NCBI GenBank assembly: GCA_964542855.1
Contig: CAZIWJ010000056.1
Location: 1-17,424 of the forward strand
DNA: 17,424 bases
Reading direction: 5' to 3'
From: CAZIWJ01 sp964542855
GTDB taxonomy: Bacteria; Bacteroidota; Bacteroidia; Cytophagales; Cyclobacteriaceae
A program made the translations under genes and the position numbers. Under the pieces are notes generated by a model. It searched no databases. It saw only the letters and a list, made by a program, of their open reading frames with translations, and was not told where the DNA came from. How positions within the stretch are numbered: position 1 is the first letter of the stretch; every line of letters starts with the position of its first letter. Positions 7,443 to 14,958 of the stretch are shown here, piece after piece.

Positions 7443-8096
7443 TTATTTTTCGGTTTGTATTTCCTTAAACAGTTGCTTGAACGAGGCAAAGGTGTTGGTT
7501 TCGCTTTCCTGGTGCGGAAGCTGGCAGCCGTAAGCCTGGTAAGCCAGCGGGTGAAATTCAGGTAATGGTTCATTGTTTAGCTGTGCCTGGATGGCTAATT
7601 CAGCAAAGCGGGTGTTGCGCGACGTGCAGTAACGGGCCTTGTTATAATTACCTTTGTAAAATAAGTTACTTGCTGTATCTATTAACAAAGCCTGGGGCGT
7701 GGAATATATACCATATCGATCAGCGATAGCCCCTTTAGTATCGAGAATAACCGGTACGCCCAGTTCTTCCCGGTAATATTGCCGGGCCTGCTGTTCATCA
7801 GTTTGAATGATACCGTAAAATTGCACCTCTTCGTTGTATTTCCTTACCATACGGTGAAACTCGCTCACGTTGAAGCGGGAGCAGGGGCAATCGGGGTTGT
7901 AGAAATGGATGAACACCGGTTTACCGGTTTGTAAGCCCGGCAGGTTTGGAACAGCTACCGGTTTTCCCAAAGGAATCTGGGTAAGCCCTTCCGGTTTAGG
8001 CGTTGGTTGTAAATACTGTATTTCCTGTTGCCAGAACAGGAAGATAACGGCCGAAAAAATTGCCAGCAGTAAAAAAAGTCCTCCGATAATTCGCAT
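7443..8096 (-). CDS. Membrane-anchored thioredoxin-fold protein, DUF6436-like
   Basis: From the ATG at 8096 the protein has 217 residues. Two GTG codons lie just upstream in frame, and ATG is preferred. Residues 4-22 form one hydrophobic helix that anchors it with the rest probably in the periplasm. The remainder is a thioredoxin/peroxiredoxin-like fold with FIHFYNPDCPCSRF (C70, C72), a cis-Pro loop YGIYSTPQALL (P124) and further cysteines at C147 and C181. The CPC spacing differs from the usual CxxC, so ordinary disulfide oxidoreductase chemistry is uncertain. The CPCSRF pattern recalls DUF6436 proteins, from memory and without a search. It is the first gene of the leftward group and lies 13 bp from the membrane GAF gene, so a redox-linked sensing role is possible. 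Confidence 0.75.
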   Translation of the reverse strand: MRIIGGLFLLLAIFSAVIFLFWQQEIQYLQPTPKPEGLTQIPLGKPVAVPNLPGLQTGKPVFIHFYNPDCPCSRFNVSEFHRMVRKYNEEVQFYGIIQTDEQQARQYYREELGVPVILDTKGAIADRYGIYSTPQALLIDTASNLFYKGNYNKARYCTSRNTRFAELAIQAQLNNEPLPEFHPLAYQAYGCQLPHQESETNTFASFKQLFKEIQTEK

Positions 8097-8174
8097 CACC
8101 ACATATTTAATTCACTGATAAATTACCGGCATTAAGTTCCCAAAGACTAATCACCCATCAGGGTAAACTTTCGT

Positions 8175-8194
8175 CTGTAAGATTATTTTTACAG
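8175..8194. promoter_or_regulatory. Dyad CTGTAA-N8-TTACAG in divergent promoter region
   Basis: CTGTAA (8175-8180) and TTACAG (8189-8194) are exact inverted halves separated by 8 bp. The dyad lies 79 bp before the minus-strand thioredoxin-fold gene and about 207 bp before the plus-strand lipoprotein gene. TGTAA-N8-TTACA resembles a dimer operator but has wider spacing than the Crp consensus. No clear TAnnTTTG box was found in the rest of this 305-bp gap. Confidence 0.35.
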
Positions 8195-8401
8195 TTATTC
8201 CTTTTACTCTAAACGGGGGTTTATTGAATCGTTACAAGATAGATTTTCTTTGGTAGCACCGGTTTTTACACCGATGACAAACTATTTTTAAAATTATACG
8301 GTGAACCGCCCTGAAAAATTACCGCAGGAACTTTTCGGGGAATGATGAATGATTTTTCCACGATGATTTATATTGCGGGTATCAATGACTAACAACCATC
8401 T

Positions 8402-10099
8402 ATGATTTATAAACAAGTACTTATCCCATTTATCCTTGTCCTGGTCCTCGGTAGTTGCCAGGAACCTGATTCCGGTAACTCCCCGAAACAGGAAAAAACT
8501 ATTGAAAAAACACCGGCTACCTACCAGGACCTGGTTTCCCTGTTTACCGAGTGGCGTAACTTTGAGGAGCCACCCGTGCATAACGGTGCTCCCGACTACC
8601 GGGCTGAAACGTTTAACCAGCGCCAGGAAGAATTTAAATTACTTCAAAGCCGCCTGCTGGCTATGGACACGGCCGGGTGGGCCGTAAATGAACAGGTAGA
8701 CTGGCACCTGGTTTGGGCCGAAATGAACGGGTATGATTTTAATTACCGTGTACTGAAACCCTGGGAGCGCGACCCGGCTTTCTATAAATCGGTGTGGACA
8801 GCCCGCTCTGATGTTCCGGCCCACGAAGGCCCCACGCACCACCGTACTACTGAAACCTGGACGTATGCTTTTCCACTTTCAAACGAAGAGCGGGAACGCT
8901 TGCTCAACAACCTGGCCGTAATTCCGCCGCTGAACAACCAGGCGCAGGAAAACCTGACCGGAAATGCCCGCGACCTGTGGGTGGCAGGTATCCGCGACAT
9001 CAAAACCCAGAGCAAAGACCTGGAAGCCCTGAAGCAAATTGCCGATATCCGCGGCGACGAGGAACTACTGGCTGCTGTCGATGCCGCCATTGCTTCCACC
9101 GATGCCTTTGCTAACTGGCTGGAAGAAAAATCGGAAGAAAAAACGGGCCCTTCCGGAATCGGAAAGGAAAATTATTCCTGGTATTTACAACACGTTCACC
9201 TGGTACCACTAACCTGGGAAGATGAAGTAATGATCCTGAAGCGTGAGCTGGCCCGCGCCTGGTCATCGCTGAAGCTGGAAGAACACCGGAACCGCGACCT
9301 ACCCCCGCTGGTAGCAGCCGATTCTCCCGAAGCCTACGACCGCATGGCCGATAAGTCTGCCGAGAGCATCATCAACTTTCTTTCTGAAAATGAAATGGTA
9401 AGTGTAAAAGAGTATTTTATGCCGGCAATCAAAGAGCACCTGGGTACATTTATTCCGGAAGAAACCCGGAACTTCTTCTGGATAACCGCACACTACGACC
9501 CACGCCCGCTGTACTCGCATTTTTATCACTGGTTTGAACTGGCCAGAATGGACAATACACCCCATCCCAGTCCGATCCGTCGGGGGCCTCTTCTTTATAA
9601 TATTTTCGACTCGCGTAACGAAGGCATGGCCACCGCGGTAGAAGAAATGTTTATGCAGGCCGGGTTGTACGATGACAATCCGAGGGTGCGTGAAATCGTT
9701 TACATTATGATTGCCCAGCGGGCTGCCAGGGGGCTGGGATCGCTGTACGCCCATGCCAACATGATGACCATGGAAGAAGCCGGCAGTATTCACTCCGATT
9801 ATACGCCCAGGGGCTGGATGAAAACTGAACCCGATTTGCTTATTTTCGAGCAGCACTTATACCTGAGGCAGCCGGGTTATGGCACTAGCTACATTACCGG
9901 TAAGTACGCCGTAGAACGGGCACTGGCTGAACTGGGACGCCTGAGAGAATCGCAGGGACAAGACTTTGAAATCAGTGATTTTTTCGATGAACTGAACAGC
10001 ATTGGCAACATTCCCATTTCAGTGGGCCACTGGCAAATGACCGGCGACGACACCCCCATACGGGAAATTATGGAAGAAGATATTCCTGCTGCCCTTTAA
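8402..10099 (+). CDS. DUF885-like lipoprotein lacking the canonical zinc motif
   Basis: This 565-residue protein starts with a lipoprotein signal (LVLVLGSC, lipidated C19), so it is secreted and lipid-anchored. Several segments match the DUF885 family, which has zinc-peptidase-like members: KENYSWYLQHVHLVPLTWED (255-274), NEGMATAVEEMFMQAGL (406-422, in place of EGWALYAEE) and RQPGYGTSYITGKYAVERAL (489-508, in place of PGQALAYKIG). The HExxPGHHxQ helix expected before the EGxA motif is not seen. At that place stands YSHFYHWFEL (H373, H376, E379). The protein may therefore bind metal differently or be non-catalytic. It is a single gene, followed by a strong hairpin terminator. The family call rests on spaced motifs and is moderate. 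Confidence 0.68.
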   Translation: MIYKQVLIPFILVLVLGSCQEPDSGNSPKQEKTIEKTPATYQDLVSLFTEWRNFEEPPVHNGAPDYRAETFNQRQEEFKLLQSRLLAMDTAGWAVNEQVDWHLVWAEMNGYDFNYRVLKPWERDPAFYKSVWTARSDVPAHEGPTHHRTTETWTYAFPLSNEERERLLNNLAVIPPLNNQAQENLTGNARDLWVAGIRDIKTQSKDLEALKQIADIRGDEELLAAVDAAIASTDAFANWLEEKSEEKTGPSGIGKENYSWYLQHVHLVPLTWEDEVMILKRELARAWSSLKLEEHRNRDLPPLVAADSPEAYDRMADKSAESIINFLSENEMVSVKEYFMPAIKEHLGTFIPEETRNFFWITAHYDPRPLYSHFYHWFELARMDNTPHPSPIRRGPLLYNIFDSRNEGMATAVEEMFMQAGLYDDNPRVREIVYIMIAQRAARGLGSLYAHANMMTMEEAGSIHSDYTPRGWMKTEPDLLIFEQHLYLRQPGYGTSYITGKYAVERALAELGRLRESQGQDFEISDFFDELNSIGNIPISVGHWQMTGDDTPIREIMEEDIPAAL

Positions 10100-10127
10100 T
10101 AAGTTATTTTAACCTGGAGAAAAAACT

Positions 10128-10152
10128 ACGGGGTTACTTCAAGTAGCCCCGT
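10128..10152. terminator. Bidirectional intrinsic terminator
   Basis: ACGGGGTTACTT (10128-10139) pairs with AAGTAGCCCCGT (10141-10152) with one G-U wobble, giving a long GC-rich stem. On the plus strand TTTATTAAT follows. On the minus strand AG and then six T follow. It lies 28 bp past the stop of the lipoprotein gene and 17 bp past the stop of the minus-strand TPR-like remnant, so it serves both converging genes. The better T-run faces the minus-strand gene, which supports that gene having been transcribed. Confidence 0.85.
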
Positions 10153-10169
10153 TTATTAATGCATACCAG

Positions 10170-10386
10170 CTATTCTTCGGTGCTCAGCAACCGGGGCTTC
10201 CCGGAGTACAGCGCGTTTACAGTTTTCTGGTATAAGTGCCTGGGGTTGTCGTGCATTTTGTCGAAAAGACTCATAGCCTTGCTGTAGTTACCAGTTTTTG
10301 ATGTATGCCACTGGGAGGTAATAGCTGGCTTCCCTGCCGCTCATTAATTTTATTAATTTCTTGCAGTAAACGGATTGAGGGTACAT
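10170..10386 (-). pseudogene. Frameshifted TPR-like gene remnant
   Basis: From an ATG at 10386 the minus strand reads MYPQSVYCKKLIKLMSGREA and on to YYLPVAYIKNW, then a stop. In the neighbouring frame it continues as TGNYSKAMSLFDKMHDNPRH and ends LLSTEE with TAG at 10170-10172. The total length is 217 nt, one more than a whole number of codons. The joined reading YYLPVAYIK-TGNYSKAMSLFDKM has the pattern of a tetratricopeptide helix pair (AY, G, Y, A, F spacing). The break falls in an A5 run, and A4 would restore the frame at IKTGNY. It is either a true pseudogene, the end of a once longer TPR protein, or an intact small gene with a sequencing indel. The terminator at 10128-10152 fits its 3' end. 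It runs divergently from the amidohydrolase gene. Confidence 0.6.
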
Positions 10387-10435
10387 ATTGGTAGTATCGG
10401 TTTTATACGTTTAATCCGGAAAACAACCAGGTATT

Positions 10436-11656
10436 ATGCAAGCAAACGAGCAACAACTTAGCGAACGAATTGAAAATCTGGCCCGCATTGGCGGGGCGGA
10501 AGGAGGAGGCATGATGCGGCTAGCCTTTAGCGATGAAGATATTGCTGGCAGGGAATACATTATGGAGCTGATGAATAACCTGCAACTCGACGTAAAAATC
10601 GATGCTGCCGGTAATATCATCGGCCGCCGGGCAGGATCGGAGTCCGGACTACCGGTTATCGCCTTTGGCTCGCACGTTGATACGGTACCATACGGTGGAA
10701 AGTACGATGGTAACCTGGGGGTGCTGGCGGCCCTGGAAACCATACAATTGTTTAACGATCAGGGCATTTCTACCCGGCATCCGCTGGAAGTGGTTGTATT
10801 TGCTGCCGAGGAGGAAGGCCTTTACGGAAGCCGCGCGATGGCCATGGGTTTAGCTGACGACGAACTGGCAACGGTTGTAAATTGTGGCAAAACCGTGCGG
10901 GATGGCATTGCAGCAATTGGTGGAAACCCGGACCAGATCGGGGAAGCCAAAAGAAACCGGGATGAATTTTGTGCCTACCTCGAGTTGCACATTGAACAGG
11001 GCAAAGTACTGGAAACCCAGGCAAATACGATAGGGGTGGTGGAAGGAATCGTAGCCCTGCACCAGTATACTATTAAGCTAACCGGGGTGGCCAATCATGC
11101 CGGCACTACGCCCATGCACATGCGTAAAGATACACTTCTGGCGGCATCCCGGGTAATACAACAGGTACACACGCTGGCTTTTGCTAACAAAGATAAACTG
11201 GTGGCCACAGTAGGGCAGGTGCAGGTGTTTCCGGGGGCAACCAACTGCATTGCAGGAGAAGTAACGCTTAGCCTGGACTGCCGCAGCCTGGACGATAAAG
11301 AAATAGAAAAACTGGTGAAACAACTAAAAGACTTTATGAACCGGCAGGATAAGGAAACAGGAATCCGTTCAACCATTAAACCGGTTGTATTTACAGCGGC
11401 AGCCCCGGCAAGCGAGTTTATTCAGCAAACGCTGGCCGAACAGGCAGAGCAACTGGGCTACTCCTACCAGCACCTTCCCAGCGGGGCCGGTCACGACGCG
11501 CAAAATATGGCTTTAGTTACAGCTATGGGAATGCTGTTTGTTCCCAGCCGGGATGGGGTGAGTCATAGCCCGCAAGAATACACTACGCCCGGGCATATGG
11601 CTGCCGGGGCATCGGTGCTGGCATCAACTGTATTAAAGCTGGATGAGAAATTATAA
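10436..11656 (+). CDS. M20 family zinc amidohydrolase (AllC/HyuC type)
   Basis: This 406-residue cytoplasmic enzyme keeps the full motif set of the allantoate amidohydrolase / N-carbamoyl-L-amino-acid hydrolase family: GSHVDTVPYGGKYDG (H80, D82, D91), FAAEEEG (E125-E127), ELHIEQG (H185, E187), the dimerisation-domain segment GVANHAGTTPM (H221), GAGHDAQ (H353, D354) and SHSPQEY (H377). The predicted metal ligands H80, D91, E126, H185 and H377 are all present, so it should be active on an N-carbamoyl or ureido type amide bond. The exact substrate cannot be told, and no purine or hydantoin pathway gene lies nearby. It appears to be transcribed alone. A TACGTTTA near-match to the -7 box lies at 10406-10413, without a well-placed -33 element. 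Confidence 0.9.
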   Translation: MQANEQQLSERIENLARIGGAEGGGMMRLAFSDEDIAGREYIMELMNNLQLDVKIDAAGNIIGRRAGSESGLPVIAFGSHVDTVPYGGKYDGNLGVLAALETIQLFNDQGISTRHPLEVVVFAAEEEGLYGSRAMAMGLADDELATVVNCGKTVRDGIAAIGGNPDQIGEAKRNRDEFCAYLELHIEQGKVLETQANTIGVVEGIVALHQYTIKLTGVANHAGTTPMHMRKDTLLAASRVIQQVHTLAFANKDKLVATVGQVQVFPGATNCIAGEVTLSLDCRSLDDKEIEKLVKQLKDFMNRQDKETGIRSTIKPVVFTAAAPASEFIQQTLAEQAEQLGYSYQHLPSGAGHDAQNMALVTAMGMLFVPSRDGVSHSPQEYTTPGHMAAGASVLASTVLKLDEKL

Positions 11657-11685
11657 TCGGGATGTACTAAAATTAAAATATTTTG

Positions 11686-11693
11686 TACTTTTG
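11686..11693 (+). promoter_or_regulatory. Candidate -7 box for the Kre9-like protein gene
   Basis: TACTTTTG matches the Bacteroidota TAnnTTTG element exactly. It lies 30 bp past the amidohydrolase stop and 107 bp before the next start, implying a leader of about 100 nt that contains the dyad at 11763-11778. The expected -33 TTTG is not obvious. Confidence 0.4.
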
Positions 11694-11762
11694 ACTGAAA
11701 TAATGGGTTAAATAACTACTTAAAAGGTATCTTTCAAAGAAATTATTTTTTGTAATACCCTA

Positions 11763-11778
11763 TTAACCAAAAGGTTAA
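11763..11778. promoter_or_regulatory. Perfect dyad TTAACC-AAAA-GGTTAA in a leader
   Basis: A 6-4-6 inverted repeat ends 22 bp before the ATG at 11801. If the upstream -7 box is used it lies in the 5' leader and could form a small RNA hairpin; otherwise it may be an operator. Its sequence is only loosely related to the dyad before the Crp/Fnr gene. Confidence 0.35.
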
Positions 11779-11800
11779 ATTATAATTATACGGCCATTCA

Positions 11801-12883
11801 ATGAACAAACAACACACAATTATGCTGCGAATTTTACTGCTGTTTTACCTTATTATTCCGTTTAGCCTGCACGTTTTGGCACAGCAGGCCCCTCCGAGTT
11901 TATTCCTCCAGGAACAGTACGAAACAGCCGTCGTCGATTCCATTGATAAACTCAGTATGCGGGGTGCCTGCCAGCGTTTAATAGAAGACTACGAGGATTT
12001 ACTCAATGTGGTAGCCGATAATAGCCGCAGCCCGCTTGGCCGCCAGTTGATTATTCGGGGGGCGTACACCCCGGAAGGAGCCTTTAAGCAATTATTCCCC
12101 GGGAAGGAAACGTTCATGGAGAGTATCCTGGCCATAGAACAGGAGAAGGAGCCCGGCAACCGGAGCCAGGCTGTAGAAACGTTTCTGAATAACCTCGACC
12201 TGTATTACACCAAGTCAATTCAGCCCACGATTTCAGTTAGCAATATCATCGTTTCGGATGTATTCATCAATGATACAATGAAGTTTGCGTTTATTGATTA
12301 CAGTTTGGCTTTACAGGGAAATGATACCCGAAGGCCTTCTGTTTCCCTGGGAATAACGCAGCGGCGCGCAATGGTTAATTTCTTCCAGGACGGATCGGGT
12401 TTATGGGAAGCCCAAATGCTTGGAGATTACGAAATTACCGCAGATATGCCCACCCCGGCAAGGTTTAGGATACGGAAACAGCATGAAACAGACCCGGTAT
12501 CGCGGTTCACCATTAACCCGCTTCCTGAAAAGATAAAAAGGAAAAAGAAAATCAGGCTCTCATGGAACAACGGCGGGGTTATTCACCCGGTTCACGTGTA
12601 CCTTCGCCGCGGCAACAAAACGGTGAAAGTTATCCGGAAGAAGTTTAAGTGGAACCGCCTTTCTGTTACCATTCCCGGCAATGTAAAGCCGGGCAGCGGC
12701 TACTATTTTGCCCTTGAAAACCCTCAAACCGGTTTGCAGGTTAGCAGCCAGAAGTTTAAAATTGCCCGTAGCAACTGGTGGCAGTACCCACTGTACGGGC
12801 TGGGTGCCGGAACGGCCTTGTTCTTCCTGTTGCAGGAAGATCCGGAACTACCCGATTTGCCCGGACCAGCAATTCCGAAATAA
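11801..12883 (+). CDS. Secreted protein with Kre9/KNH-like Ig domain
   Basis: This 360-residue protein has a signal peptide (hydrophobic residues 9-27, cut near LAQQ). A region of no recognised family spans about 30-225 and contains helical and beta-rich stretches. A basic segment EKIKRKKKIRLSWNNGG leads into a domain at about 235-321 with the order LSWNNGG, VYLRRGNK, VTIPGNVKPGSGYYFALENP and SSQKFKI. This is the layout of the Kre9/KNH Ig-like fold seen in many Bacteroidota surface proteins. A hydrophobic helix at about 326-345 (YPLYGLGAGTALFFLL) and a short Pro-rich tail end the protein, so it is probably anchored at its C-terminus. Met8 is an alternative start. The function of the first domain is unknown. 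The downstream deacetylase starts after 70 bp with no visible terminator between, so read-through is possible. Confidence 0.75.
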   Translation: MNKQHTIMLRILLLFYLIIPFSLHVLAQQAPPSLFLQEQYETAVVDSIDKLSMRGACQRLIEDYEDLLNVVADNSRSPLGRQLIIRGAYTPEGAFKQLFPGKETFMESILAIEQEKEPGNRSQAVETFLNNLDLYYTKSIQPTISVSNIIVSDVFINDTMKFAFIDYSLALQGNDTRRPSVSLGITQRRAMVNFFQDGSGLWEAQMLGDYEITADMPTPARFRIRKQHETDPVSRFTINPLPEKIKRKKKIRLSWNNGGVIHPVHVYLRRGNKTVKVIRKKFKWNRLSVTIPGNVKPGSGYYFALENPQTGLQVSSQKFKIARSNWWQYPLYGLGAGTALFFLLQEDPELPDLPGPAIPK

Positions 12884-12953
12884 AAAAGTTTCTCCTCTCG
12901 TAACAACCAAGACTACTTACTGGTATTTACTAGGAAGTTAGATTAGATATTGT

Positions 12954-13856
12954 ATGTTACGTATTGCGTGGTCGCCTATTTATGCGCATCCCCTGCCGGA
13001 AAACCACCGTTTTCCAATGGAAAAGTATAACCTTATTCCCGAACAACTAATATTCGAGGGCACGATTAGTGAAAAAAACTTTTTTACACCCGAACCGCTG
13101 GAAGAAATATACATCACCAATACGCACGAGGCATCGTACTGGGATAAACTAAAGCAACAACGGTTAAGTAAATCGGAAATCCGCCGCACCGGCTTTCCCA
13201 TGTCTGAACAATTAGTTAAGCGGGAAATAACCATCATGAATGGAACATTACAGGCTGCCCTGTATGCTCTGGAGTATGGGGTAGCTTTTAATATTGCCGG
13301 TGGAACCCACCATTCATTTACAAATAAAGGAGAAGGCTTTTGCCTGCTAAATGACATAGCAATCGCAGCGAATTTCCTACTGGAAAAAAACATAGTAAGG
13401 CAAGTACTGGTTATAGACCTTGATGTTCACCAGGGAAATGGAACAGCCCAGATCTTTTCCGGTAACCCCAGTGTTTTTACTTTTAGTATGCATGGAGAAA
13501 AAAACTATCCTTTGCGCAAAGAGGAGTCGGATCTTGACGTCGGGTTACCCGACCATACAAACGATGTTCACTACCTGCAACAACTGAACTGGCATTTGCC
13601 CCGGTTAATCGATGAGGTTGAACCTGATTTTATATTCTACCAGTCGGGGGTCGACATTCTCGAATCTGATAAGCTGGGCAGGCTGGGTGTAAGTATTGCC
13701 GGATGCCGGGAGCGCGATCGGTTGGTCCTTTCCTCTTGCAAGCGTTATAAAATCCCCGTAGCACTGAGTATGGGAGGGGGATACTCGGAAATCCGGGCTC
13801 ACATTATAGAAGCACACGCCAATACCTATCGTTTGGCGCAGGAAATATATTTTTAA
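12954..13856 (+). CDS. Histone deacetylase family protein, class IV-like
   Basis: This 300-residue cytoplasmic enzyme belongs to the arginase/deacetylase fold. It has the tandem His pair in GGTHHSF (H119, H120), the metal-binding DLDVHQGNGT (D155, D157, H159), a third metal ligand in SGVDIL (D234) and the catalytic Tyr in MGGGYS (Y277). All catalytic residues are present. The compact length and N-terminus (YAHPLPENHRFPMEKY) are like bacterial class IV/HDAC11-type proteins. It should remove acyl groups from lysines or small amines, and the substrate is unknown. Its stop codon overlaps the start of the next gene by one base (TAATG), so the two are translationally coupled and form an operon with the rhomboid gene. 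Confidence 0.9.
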   Translation: MLRIAWSPIYAHPLPENHRFPMEKYNLIPEQLIFEGTISEKNFFTPEPLEEIYITNTHEASYWDKLKQQRLSKSEIRRTGFPMSEQLVKREITIMNGTLQAALYALEYGVAFNIAGGTHHSFTNKGEGFCLLNDIAIAANFLLEKNIVRQVLVIDLDVHQGNGTAQIFSGNPSVFTFSMHGEKNYPLRKEESDLDVGLPDHTNDVHYLQQLNWHLPRLIDEVEPDFIFYQSGVDILESDKLGRLGVSIAGCRERDRLVLSSCKRYKIPVALSMGGGYSEIRAHIIEAHANTYRLAQEIYF

Positions 13857-14101
13857 TGCAACGTAAGCTTTTTGTTAATTGGCTCATTTTCTCTGTCGTT
13901 GGTCTGCTTTTATTAGGTGCCGGCCTCTCTGTATTTGGTGAGGCAGTTATCCTAAAGTCTGGTGGTGCCGGGTTTGGCAAGTGGTTTGCCTGGGGAACAG
14001 TGAGCCTGATTATTTTTAACACCGGTATTTCATTCGTAGGCCGGGCTGTTGGATACAGGGTCAGGTTAGATCGCTTAAAAGAGGAAAAAGAAAATGGTTA
14101 A
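13856..14101 (+). CDS. Small two-helix membrane protein
   Basis: This 81-residue protein has two hydrophobic segments (about 8-31 and 43-63) and a basic/acidic tail (RVRLDRLKEEKENG). I do not recognise a family. It is held between two conserved genes: its ATG uses the last base of the deacetylase stop, and its own stop lies inside the rhomboid start with an 8-bp overlap. This strict packing and sound composition support it as a real gene. It may assist, or be a substrate of, the rhomboid protease, which is inference only. Confidence 0.75.
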   Translation: MQRKLFVNWLIFSVVGLLLLGAGLSVFGEAVILKSGGAGFGKWFAWGTVSLIIFNTGISFVGRAVGYRVRLDRLKEEKENG

Positions 14102-14789
14102 AATTGAAAGCTACCTGTTTCGTAAAGGAGTGCTGCTTACCCTGTCTTTCATCGGTTTACTATGGTTTATCCAGGGAATCGAGTGGGCAATTGCTACGAA
14201 CTTTTTCCGGTTCGGAATTCTTCCGCGTACTCCCGAAGGGCTAGTTGGCATAATTGCCGCTCCTCTCATCCACGGCGACAGTTCCCATTTGCTTTCTAAT
14301 ACGTTGCCTTTACTCATTCTCGGCGTAGCTCTTTTCTACTTCTACGACCGGGTAGCTGTGCTGGTGTTTATTCTTATTTATTCTTTTACCGGGGCCTGGG
14401 TATGGATGGCAGCCCGCTCGGCGTATCATGTTGGTGCCAGCGGACTGGTATATGGGCTTTTTGCTTTTATTTTTATCAGCGGGCTAATTCGCAGGGAAAA
14501 GCAAACACTGGTGGTTTCAATGATTGTTTTCTTTCTTTATGGCAGCCTGTTTCTCGGGTTCGTACCAGACAACCCTGAAGTATCGTGGGAATCGCACATT
14601 TACGGGGCTATTGCCGGTTTATTCTGTGCATTTTATTTTCGTAGATCGCTGGTAACCAGCATTACTCCCCCGGAAGTTAACCAACAGCAGGTGTATGCAT
14701 ACACGCAAATTTCTTCAACGCATGAAGACCTCTCGTACGAATATAAGCTACTGGAACCCACCCCTGCCGCAAGCAATGATTTAGCCTAA
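14094..14789 (+). CDS. Rhomboid family intramembrane serine protease
   Basis: This 231-residue polytopic inner-membrane protein has the rhomboid motifs: HGDSSHLLSNT (H60, H65, N69), the catalytic Ser in GASG (S116) and the catalytic His in SHIYGAIAG (H168). The Ser-His dyad is intact, so it should cleave membrane helices. About six helices lie between residues 14 and 183. A soluble tail of about 45 residues follows (TPPEVNQQQVYAYTQ and on), which the core fold does not need. It overlaps the small membrane protein gene by 8 bp and is the last gene of the deacetylase operon. No strong terminator is visible before the convergent PAS gene. Confidence 0.92.
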   Translation: MVKIESYLFRKGVLLTLSFIGLLWFIQGIEWAIATNFFRFGILPRTPEGLVGIIAAPLIHGDSSHLLSNTLPLLILGVALFYFYDRVAVLVFILIYSFTGAWVWMAARSAYHVGASGLVYGLFAFIFISGLIRREKQTLVVSMIVFFLYGSLFLGFVPDNPEVSWESHIYGAIAGLFCAFYFRRSLVTSITPPEVNQQQVYAYTQISSTHEDLSYEYKLLEPTPAASNDLA

Positions 14790-14923
14790 TCCTGGAGAAA
14801 ACCAGTAGCGTCCTGTGAAATTTAGCTTAGAACGGATAACATAAATGAGCGATCCAATTGCCCCTGTGCTTTTGAACGTACTACAAGAAAGGGTAGAATT
14901 AATAAAGTTGAGCCACTACTTAC

Positions 14924-14949
14924 TTTTCAGCCGAGCTTTTCAGCCGAGC
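14924..14949. repeat. Perfect 13-bp tandem direct repeat
   Basis: TTTTCAGCCGAGC occurs twice head to tail (14924-14936 and 14937-14949). It lies 10 bp past the stop of the minus-strand PAS gene, in the 169-bp gap between converging genes. It forms no hairpin. It looks like a slippage duplication at the 3' end of the PAS gene. Confidence 0.7.
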
Positions 14950-14958
14950 ACTTTCATT

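Noticed and set aside
8097..8102. Two GTG codons as the start of the thioredoxin-fold gene
   Set aside because: The ATG directly after them gives a normal membrane anchor, and GTG starts are less common.
8240..8247. TAGATTTT as -7 box for the lipoprotein gene
   Set aside because: It differs from TAnnTTTG at the last base, and the nearest TTG is only 13 bp upstream, which is too close for a -33 element.
9299..9856. Minus-strand open frame of 185 codons
   Set aside because: It is antisense to the DUF885-like lipoprotein gene, His-rich from reverse-read codons, with no recognisable motif.
10113..14801. The same 11-mer CCTGGAGAAAA shortly after two stop codons (10113 and 14791)
   Set aside because: Shared 11-mers are expected by chance many times in 17 kb, and the two sites form different structures.
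14791..14804. CTGG-agaaaa-CCAG as terminator of the rhomboid gene
   Set aside because: The stem is only 4 bp and no T-run follows.
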